Shown here one piece after another: positions 57,301 to 64,000 of a DNA stretch of 64,000 bases. The position numbers and the translations under genes are program-made. Location of the stretch: assembly GCA_963747765.1 (NCBI GenBank), contig CAVVGH010000008.1, forward strand, positions 269,634 to 333,633. Direction: 5' to 3'. Under the pieces are notes generated by a model. That model had not been told where the DNA came from. It did no database searches and saw nothing but the letters and a program-made list of their open reading frames with translations. How positions within the stretch are numbered: the first letter of the stretch is position 1; every line of letters begins with the position of its first letter. This DNA is from VRUE01 sp963747765 (lineage in GTDB: Bacteria; Actinomycetota; Thermoleophilia; Solirubrobacterales; 70-9).

Positions 57301-57428
57301 TGCTGCGCGCTGTCGTGCGGATCAGGGGCCAGAATGGCAAGACGGCCAACCAGCGCCCCAAGGTCCGCAGGGCGTGCGGCAAGTCGCACCACCGCAAGCA
57401 TCGGCGCCCGCACCGTCGCAGGAGCTAG
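54369..57428 (+). CDS. giant secreted Ala/Pro/Gly-rich surface protein
   Basis: 1,019 residues from ATG 54369. The signal peptide ends after PMALA. The body is a series of related segments, each with a Cys-containing phrase of the type xPxxC...FxxxxxxCPxxS.VG (for example QCKLEDFEASASSCPSASMVG and ACTDAQFGKGTRNPVECPAA), separated by beta-rich stretches. The last 75 residues are extremely basic (repeated KKSHRKSRRK-like runs), suited to binding anionic wall polymers. Glu codons are almost all GAA up to about 55.6 kb and GAG after, so the gene looks like a mosaic. No enzymatic motif is seen. Confidence 0.8.
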   Translation: MRVGPAPFGARGIVFGRLVYVAALAAMALLLSAPMALADTGDIIEEQHTPPTTGDGWQAGTCKAEPCSIATPSQYFEQAGGHPQWGFTQFIVKHETVGPLKTPVGEVKTIRVDLPVGLSVNPQATPQCKLEDFEASASSCPSASMVGESAVTTSLAGVVTEPTPPLTQVPVYNLEPKPGEPALFGLELAGNEVFLRSDVAWDGDYHEGFTIDVPESLPTGLGGLVLKNRLFFEGRAGNGTFITTPTTCLGESLPGSPFQYAYSTWLRADSYEEPDPNFPNGSSFFESRIPNRIDFGTELGTSPKECNTIPFEPSIAVDPETAKTDSPSGARVEVKVPFEEPTALEKTEEFTKQASSQLKDAKVTLPTGMGLNPSAANGLAACTDAQFGKGTRNPVECPAASKVGTVAVQTPPLPPDSLVGNVYLGQQLSRDPTSGNEYRIFVDVESARYGISARLIGNVAANPATGQLTTTFADNPQVPFTSFVLHFDGGATAPLTSPPTCGPHTTTSQMTPWSSQVGSIPVGGGEGEPSSNPPATPSAGFGLGSAPGGGACAKTLAARPFAPGFGAGTDSPQAGAFTPISTKVTRSDGEQELKGVEVHLPPGLTAKLAGVSYCPEAAIAAAAANSGVAEAANLSCPASSLVGSASVLSGTGPAPLHIEGKVFLAGPYHGAPLSLAVVTPATAGPFDLGSVVVRVALFVDPESAQVNVASDPIPHVYGGALLDIRSIDVRLDRPGFSLNPTNCSPMAIGGTMHGGGANPADTAAFSAVGVSSPFQVSGCEKLGFKPKLFLRLYGAMRRARNPKLRAVYVARAGDANTARVAVALPHSLFLDQSNISRVCTRQQFAAGACPKNSTYGYARAFTPLLDKPLQGPVYLRSSDNPLPDMVAALHGQVNINLVGRIDSVHGGIRTTYDAVPDVPVSAFVLTIRGGRRGLLTNSRDQCARKKSHRKSRRKADRRRASNSRARGRRGKHKKRRHVLRAVVRIRGQNGKTANQRPKVRRACGKSHHRKHRRPHRRRS

Positions 57429-57671
57429 TGGACCTCCCCGAAGCGTTCGACCGGAAACCGGCCATCCGCTCGGCTCCGACCACACAGCTCAAGGCCGACC
57501 GGGCCATCCGTTCCCGACCGTCCCGCCTCTTTCGTCACTGGGCTCGAAGACCCCGAGCCCCCTGGCTCTCTGACGAGGAGCGCGGAGATGGCCCCGGGAC
57601 CCAGGAGAGCACCTCGTTGACCGATGGAGACCTCCAACCCGAAACGAACCCCTCATTGATTGATGAGAGAG

Positions 57672-57730
57672 AACAGCCCCTCCCTGTTTGCCCTCCTACT
57701 TGCAGGTGGGGAGGGCAAACAGGGAGGGGC
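57672..57730. terminator. 23-bp perfect hairpin between convergent genes
   Basis: The left arm (57672-57694, beginning CAGCCCCTCCCTG) and the right arm (57708-57730) are exact reverse complements around a 13-base loop. It lies in the non-coding element between two convergent genes, and it could stop transcription from either side. Confidence 0.65.
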
Positions 57731-57814
57731 TGGTAGGGGGCCCAGGCGGTCAGGGGCTACGGGCGTCGTTTCGCGAGGGCGCAGCCGAAGAAGGCAGGAT
57801 CGAGGCGGACACGA

Positions 57815-57938
57815 GCTCCGTTCGCTCTTTGTGTCGCAGAGCGGTACAAATGACGAACGGAGCGGCTGGAATCTCCCGGGCGAGACTCCGTTCGCTCTTT
57901 GTGTCGCAGAGCGGTACAAATGACGAACGGAGCGGCTG
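57815..57938. repeat. two copies of a 54-bp hairpin-forming repeat
   Basis: 57815-57868 and 57885-57938 are identical. Each begins CTCCGTTCGCTC and ends with GACGAACGGAGCGGCTGG, so CTCCGTTCG/CGAACGGAG pair within a copy, with inner TTTGT/ACAAA. The spacing between copies is 16 bp. Confidence 0.9.
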
Positions 57939-58020
57939 GGGTGCAAGGGGGCTCAGGCGCTGTCGGGGCAGAGCGGATGGCCGGTTTCCGGTTGAACGTT
58001 TCGGGGAGAACCGCTGCCTG

Positions 58021-58737
58021 CTAGCTGCGCTGGGCGGTGGGCCGAACCAGGATCTCGTTGACGTCCACGCCGGCGGGCTGCTCGAGCGCGAACATCACCG
58101 CCCGCGCGATGTCGGAGTCCCGCAGCGCCCAGTCCCCGGGGCGCTCGTCGAAGAAGGGAGTGTCGGTCATGCCCGGCTCGATCAGGGTCACCTTGATCGC
58201 GTCGTTCCCGTGCATCTGGCGCAGCTCGGCGCGCAGCGCCTCGCCGATCGCGGTTGCCGCCCACTTGGTCGCCGAGTAGAGCGACCCTGGCAGCACCCGC
58301 CGGCCGGCCACCGAGCTGGTTACGAGGAAGTGTCCCTCGCCGCGCTCCAGCAGCTGGGGGAGAGTGGCGCGAATCGTCAGGGCGACGCCGAGGACGTTGG
58401 TCAGAACCATGGAGCGCCAGTGCTCGACCGACTCCTCGAGGAACCCACGCGCGGCGCCGAATCCCGCGTTGGCGAAGACAGCGTCGATCTGCCCAAATGC
58501 GTCGAGCGAGGCCGCGACCATCGCCTCGACCTGGTCCCACTCGGCGACGTCGCAGCGCACCGCCACGGCGCGCTCTGCTCCGCCGAGCTCCCCGACCAGC
58601 TCCTCCAACGGCTCCAGTCGCCTTGCGGCAAGCACCAGCCGATAGCGCTCGGCGGCGGCTCGCGCCGTTGCAGCGCCGATGCCGCTGCTCGCGCCGGTGA
58701 TCAGCAGGACCGGGTCGTTGGGGTCGCCGGGCGCCAT
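58021..58737 (-). CDS. short-chain dehydrogenase/reductase
   Basis: 238 residues, classical SDR. Cofactor loop LLITGASSGIGAATA, NAG in FANAGFGAARG, catalytic Ser in VTSSVAGRR and the YxxxK pair in LYSATKWAA. AARRLEP after the second strand suggests NADP(H) preference. ATG 58737 was chosen for the usual spacing to the cofactor loop; ATG 58755 would add six residues. Divergent from ccmE. Substrate unknown. Confidence 0.9.
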   Translation of the reverse strand: MAPGDPNDPVLLITGASSGIGAATARAAAERYRLVLAARRLEPLEELVGELGGAERAVAVRCDVAEWDQVEAMVAASLDAFGQIDAVFANAGFGAARGFLEESVEHWRSMVLTNVLGVALTIRATLPQLLERGEGHFLVTSSVAGRRVLPGSLYSATKWAATAIGEALRAELRQMHGNDAIKVTLIEPGMTDTPFFDERPGDWALRDSDIARAVMFALEQPAGVDVNEILVRPTAQRS

Positions 58738-58807
58738 CGGAGACGATTTTGGCATGCGACCCCGGTCCGCGAGGCCGGGGCAGCGCCCTTGCGATAATTC
58801 CCGGCTC

Positions 58808-59198
58808 GTGGATCCTGGCCGCAAGCGAAAGATCCGGCTCGTGGTCGCGCTCAGCGTGGCGGTCCTCCTCGCGGGGGCGCTCGTCTACACGTCGTTCAGC
58901 GCGTCCTCGCAAGCGAAGCAGCCCTCGCAGCTGGTCGGTGCCTCCTCCGGCGGCAGCTACGAGCTCACCGGCCGCGTCGTCAAGGGATCGGTCCGCCATC
59001 ACGGCGACGGGATCCGCTTCCGCGTCGCCGACCGCGATGACGCCACTCAGAGCATCCCGGTCAGCTACAGCGGCATCATCCCCGACCCGTTCCGCGGCGG
59101 CCGCGAGATCGTCCTCAGCGGCTCGGTCGAGCGCGGCCTCTTCGTCGGGGAACGCGACACTCTCGTCACCAAGTGTCCCTCGAAGTTCACGGCGTCGA

Positions 59199-59209
<11 letters not shown>
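58808..59209 (+). CDS. ccmE: heme chaperone CcmE with Cys in the heme-binding position
   Basis: 133 residues from GTG 58808 (GATAAT ten bases upstream). N-terminal membrane anchor (LVVALSVAVLLAGALVYTSF), then the OB-fold: YELTGRVVKGSV, IRFRVADRD, VSYSGIIPDPFRGGREIVLSG. Where the E. coli protein has heme-binding His, this one reads TKCPSKFTAS (C123, F127), close to the CxxxY motif of archaeal and sulfate-reducer CcmE variants. The gene overlaps ccmF by 11 bp. Confidence 0.88.
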
Positions 59210-61622
<2,413 letters not shown>

Positions 61623-61625
61623 TGT

Positions 61626-61686
61626 CCCGAATCTAGGACTCGGGAGATTGGGTCGATCGGTGACCCGAATCTGGGACTCGGGAGAT
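61626..61686. terminator. tandem hairpin repeats between ccmF and secG
   Basis: Two 23-bp units, CCCGAATCTAGGACTCGGGA and CCCGAATCTGGGACTCGGGA, each followed by GAT, at 61626-61648 and 61664-61686. Each forms a CCCGA/TCGGG stem. They lie between convergent genes, and the second touches the secG stop. Confidence 0.7.
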
Positions 61687-61910
61687 CAGATCTTCAGCAG
61701 CACCAGGGTGTTGAGCACGAAGAGGACCGAGAAGAAGATCGTGGCACGGTCCAGGTTGCGCTCGACCATCGAGCCGCCACCGAACGAGCTGCCCCCGCCG
61801 CCGATGCCGAAGGCGCCCGAGAGACCCGCGTCTTTCCCCGAGTGCAGGAGCACGAGGAAGATGACGACGACGGCGATTATCACCTGAAGGACTGCGAGAA
61901 GGGCGTACAT
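61686..61910 (-). CDS. secG: preprotein translocase subunit SecG
   Basis: 74 residues from ATG 61910. Two transmembrane helices (VLQVIIAVVVIFLVLLHSG and ATIFFSVLFVLNTLVLL) flank the Gly/Ser-rich loop FGIGGGGSSFGGGSMVERNLD, the standard SecG pattern. It joins SecYE in protein export. On the minus strand a TACCAT hexamer lies seven bases upstream, so the transcript is probably leaderless. Confidence 0.94.
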   Translation of the reverse strand: MYALLAVLQVIIAVVVIFLVLLHSGKDAGLSGAFGIGGGGSSFGGGSMVERNLDRATIFFSVLFVLNTLVLLKI

Positions 61911-61917
61911 GCGCCGG

Positions 61918-61923
61918 ATGGTA
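61918..61923 (-). promoter_or_regulatory. -10 element of the leaderless secG promoter
   Basis: ATGGTA on the plus strand is TACCAT on the minus strand, seven bases before ATG 61910. Confidence 0.5.
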
Positions 61924-61976
61924 GCGAGCGGGCGATTGCAGTAACCGCGACGAGCGAGGCGTGTACCGTTGTGCCG

Positions 61977-62003
61977 GTTGACAAAGCTCGCTAGTTTGTT
62001 AAC
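61977..62003. promoter_or_regulatory. inverted repeat in the alkB promoter, probable TetR operator
   Basis: GTTGACAAA (61977-61985) and TTTGTTAAC (61995-62003) pair at eight of nine positions with a 9-bp spacer. The left arm contains TTGACA, a possible -35. The TetR gene at the end of the operon is the obvious candidate regulator. Confidence 0.65.
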
Positions 62004-62048
62004 CAAGCAGACGCAATCCTGCCATCTGACAAGGAGAAACATTTAACG

Positions 62049-63236
62049 ATGGAGGCAGCAACGCAGGCCCCTGCAGCCGAGTCTGAACTGAATGCCGCCA
62101 CCTGGAGCGACCCGAAGCGATACGCCTGGCTGATGGGGCTGATCGTGCCGCTCTCGCCGTTTATCTCCTGGGCGCTGGTCCAGGCCAGCGGGGTAGGTGC
62201 CTTCTGGTTCTTCGGCCCGGTCCTCGTCTTCGTGATCTTCCCGGTGATCGATGCCCTGCGGGGCCTCGATTCGTCGAACCCGCCCGACAGCGTCATCAAG
62301 TGGCTCGAACAGGACCGCTACTACCGCTGGTGCACTTACGTGTTCATCCCGATCCAGTACGCCGGGCTCGTGTTCGCCTGCTGGCTGTGGGCGGACGGCG
62401 GTCTCTCGGTCGTCGACGGCATCGGCCTGCTGCTCACGGTGGGCATCGTCAGCGGGGTCTCGATCAACACCGCGCACGAGCTGGGCCACAAGCGGGCCGG
62501 CCTGGAGCGCTGGCTGAGCAAGATCGCCCTTGCCCAGAGTGGTTACGGCCACTTCTTCATCGAGCACAACCGCGGCCATCACGTCCGTGTCGCGACCCCC
62601 GAGGATCCGGCCAGCGCCCGGTTCGGGGAGAGCTTCTGGGCCTTCCTGCCGCGCACGGTCTCGGGCAGCCTCAGCTCGGCATGGGGCCTGGAGAAGGCCA
62701 GGCTGGGCCGCATGGGGAGCTCGCCCTGGTCCATCCACAACGACATCCTCAATGCTTGGGCGATGACCGTAGTGCTGTTCGCTGCGCTGGTGGCGGTGTT
62801 CGGGTGGGTGGTGCTTCCCTACCTGCTGGCCCAGGCGGTGCTCGGCTTCTGCCTGCTGGAGGTCGTCAACTACCTCGAGCACTACGGCCTGCTGCGCCAG
62901 AAGCGCGAGGACGGCCGCTACGAGCGCTGCCGTCCGGAGCACAGCTGGAACAGCAACAACGTGGCCTCCAACGTCCTCCTCTACCATCTGCAGCGCCACA
63001 GCGACCACCACGCCAACCCGACCCGCCGCTACCAGGCGCTGCGCCACGTCGACGAGGCGCCGCAGCTGCCCACTGGCTACGCCGGCATGATCGTGATCGC
63101 CCTGGTGCCGCCGCTCTGGCGCCGCCTCATGGACCGCCGCCTGCTCGACCACTACGGTGGGGACGTGAGGCGCGCCAACATCGAGCCGCGAGCGCGGGGG
63201 AGGGTTATCTCCCGCTACGGAGCCGCGGCATCGTGA
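62049..63236 (+). CDS. alkB: alkane 1-monooxygenase AlkB
   Basis: 395 residues; integral-membrane diiron hydroxylase of medium-chain alkanes, fed by rubredoxin. All histidine clusters are present: NTAHELGHK, EHNRGHH, the family signature NYLEHYGLLRQ, and LQRHSDHHANPTRRYQ. Six transmembrane helices. AAGGAGAA precedes ATG 62049 by about ten bases. Overlaps the rubredoxin gene by GTGA. Confidence 0.96.
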   Translation: MEAATQAPAAESELNAATWSDPKRYAWLMGLIVPLSPFISWALVQASGVGAFWFFGPVLVFVIFPVIDALRGLDSSNPPDSVIKWLEQDRYYRWCTYVFIPIQYAGLVFACWLWADGGLSVVDGIGLLLTVGIVSGVSINTAHELGHKRAGLERWLSKIALAQSGYGHFFIEHNRGHHVRVATPEDPASARFGESFWAFLPRTVSGSLSSAWGLEKARLGRMGSSPWSIHNDILNAWAMTVVLFAALVAVFGWVVLPYLLAQAVLGFCLLEVVNYLEHYGLLRQKREDGRYERCRPEHSWNSNNVASNVLLYHLQRHSDHHANPTRRYQALRHVDEAPQLPTGYAGMIVIALVPPLWRRLMDRRLLDHYGGDVRRANIEPRARGRVISRYGAAAS

Positions 63237-63397
63237 GCGCCTGGAGTTGTCCGGGCTGCGGCTACGTCTACGACGAGGAGGCCGGCCACCCCCGCGAGGG
63301 CTTTCCGCCGGGGACTCCCTGGAGCGAGGTGCCCGACGACTGGCACTGCCCGGACTGCGGGATCTACGACAAGGTCGATTTCGAGCCGGCCTCGTGA
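63233..63397 (+). CDS. rubredoxin (AlkG-type)
   Basis: 54 residues from GTG 63233. The iron centre is C-x-x-C twice: SCPGCGYVYDEEAG and WHCPDCG. It transfers electrons from a rubredoxin reductase to AlkB; the reductase gene is not in the window. Both ends overlap neighbouring genes by four bases, so alkB, rubredoxin and the TetR gene are translationally coupled. Confidence 0.95.
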   Translation: MSAWSCPGCGYVYDEEAGHPREGFPPGTPWSEVPDDWHCPDCGIYDKVDFEPAS

Positions 63398-64000
63398 GCG
63401 GCGCGACCGCCGCCCCCGAGCGAGCTCCCTATCCGGTTGCGGCCCGCAGGCTGCTGCGCGAGACGCTGTTCGGAGCGGCTCGCGACCATCTGCAGGAGCG
63501 CGCCTGGTCGGAAATCACGATGGCGGACGTCGCCGGCACCGCCGGCGTCAGCCGCCAGACCCTCTACAAGGAGTTCGGCAGCCGGAATGAGTTCGCGCAG
63601 GCGTTCGTGATCGACGAGGGCGAACGGTTCTTCGAGGACGTCGAGGCGGCTGTCCGCGAGCATCGCAGCGATCCCCATGCCGCGGTGAGCGCCGCCCTCG
63701 GCGTGTTCCTGCGCACCACGGGCGAGGATCCGTTGGTTCGCGTTCTGCTCATCGACGACGGCATGCTCCCCTTCGTCACCACCCAGGGCATGCCGGTCGT
63801 GCAGTGGGCCTCCGACCGGCTCACCGCGATCATCGAGGAGTGCTGGCCGCAGGCCGCGCCCGCCGACGCCGGTCTGTTGGCCGAGTCTCTGGTTCGGCTC
63901 GCGATCAGCTACGTGACCGCGCCAGGCGACTCCCCTGAGGCGACGGCCGCGCAGGCCAGCAGGCTCCTCGGCCCCTTCATCGACAGGGCGCTCGGCCGAA
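63394..64000 (+). CDS. TetR-family regulator of the alkane operon, 3' end outside the window
   Basis: Opens at GTG 63394, overlapping the rubredoxin stop, and is still open at the window edge (202 codons). The HTH is WSEITMADVAGTAGVSRQTLYKEFGSRNEF. The ligand domain follows (VRVLLIDDGMLPFVTTQGMPV). An alkB-rubredoxin-tetR order is known in other actinobacteria, where the regulator represses alkB and responds to fatty acids (established knowledge). Likely binds the inverted repeat at 61977-62003. Confidence 0.9.
   Translation, partial: MSGATAAPERAPYPVAARRLLRETLFGAARDHLQERAWSEITMADVAGTAGVSRQTLYKEFGSRNEFAQAFVIDEGERFFEDVEAAVREHRSDPHAAVSAALGVFLRTTGEDPLVRVLLIDDGMLPFVTTQGMPVVQWASDRLTAIIEECWPQAAPADAGLLAESLVRLAISYVTAPGDSPEATAAQASRLLGPFIDRALGR

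Larger units (their letters stand above)
57436..58006. mobile_element. MITE-like non-coding element with 36-bp terminal inverted repeats
   Basis: Ends 57436-57471 and 57971-58006 are inverted copies with two mismatches in 36 bp (CCCCGAAGCGTTCGACC versus CCCCGAAACGTTCAACC, then CGGAAACCGGCCATCCGCTC in both). Complementarity continues more weakly for about nine bases inward. No open frame with coding character lies between, but there are a 23-bp perfect hairpin and a 54-bp direct repeat. It sits between the 3' ends of two convergent genes. No transposase is present, so a non-autonomous element or a large terminator structure are both possible. Confidence 0.6.

Noticed and set aside
57653..57946. 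Open frames inside the 57.4-58.0 kb block
   Set aside because: They run through the hairpin and repeat sequences, give Arg/Ser/Pro-rich low-complexity products on both strands and have no start signals.

Overview
The window is a high-GC actinobacterial chromosome segment. It most likely comes from the class Thermoleophilia (Solirubrobacterales). The grounds are the very GC-rich third codon positions, many GTG starts, short GTGA/ATGA overlaps inside operons, start codons that sit directly behind a -10 hexamer (leaderless transcripts), DUF222/HNH and AbiE families, a System I (Ccm) cytochrome c pathway in a Gram-positive-type gene setting, and a very large low-complexity secreted protein. Assignment to the class is inference; no rRNA gene lies in the window.
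1-12.6 kb is a phosphate and polyphosphate block: end of uppP, an OmpR/PhoB-type regulator, an orphan winged-helix protein, pstSCAB-phoU, ppx, two CHAD proteins, ppk1, a DUF47 protein and a PiT transporter. Two three-unit 11-bp direct repeats (PHO-box-like) precede the winged-helix gene and pstS. No sensor kinase is present. 12.6-16.7 kb holds small membrane proteins and a Tad-pilin-like set that ends in an unusual fusion of a TadG-like anchor, a VanY-type peptidase and a lytic transglycosylase.
16.7-24.5 kb is an accessory region. An intact MaoC-type hydratase gene is followed by four same-orientation copies of its 3' end, and between them lie toxin-antitoxin or related modules (GNAT/DUF1778, a Doc-like toxin twice, HigBA, AbiEi/AbiEii). 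The region ends with a LexA-box-controlled DUF222-HNH gene, palindromic repeats and a broken pRiA4b ORF-3-type gene.
24.5-47.1 kb is core metabolism: a cupredoxin lipoprotein, enoyl-CoA hydratase, uvrC-rapZ, an ABC-2 exporter, the glycolytic run gap-pgk-tpiA-gpmI, tgt, a Ser/Thr kinase, argS, ccmG/ccmH, a DUF2334 protein, a GH26-like protein and a LivK-type binding protein.
47.25-49.5 kb is a minimal island at the 3' end of tRNA-Gly(CCC). It is bounded by a 28-bp direct repeat and carries a second AbiEi/AbiEii pair behind a 36-bp perfect palindrome. 49.5-54.3 kb is a reactive-sulfur (possibly arsenic-linked) module: MFS, persulfide-dioxygenase-like MBL protein, ArsR-rhodanese fusion, ArsM-like methyltransferase, DUF4395, DsrE and ArsR. 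54.3-57.4 kb encodes a roughly 1,020-residue secreted protein. 57.4-58.0 kb is a non-coding block with 36-bp terminal inverted repeats. 58-64 kb carries an SDR, ccmE-ccmF, secG and an alkB-rubredoxin-tetR operon that runs off the end.
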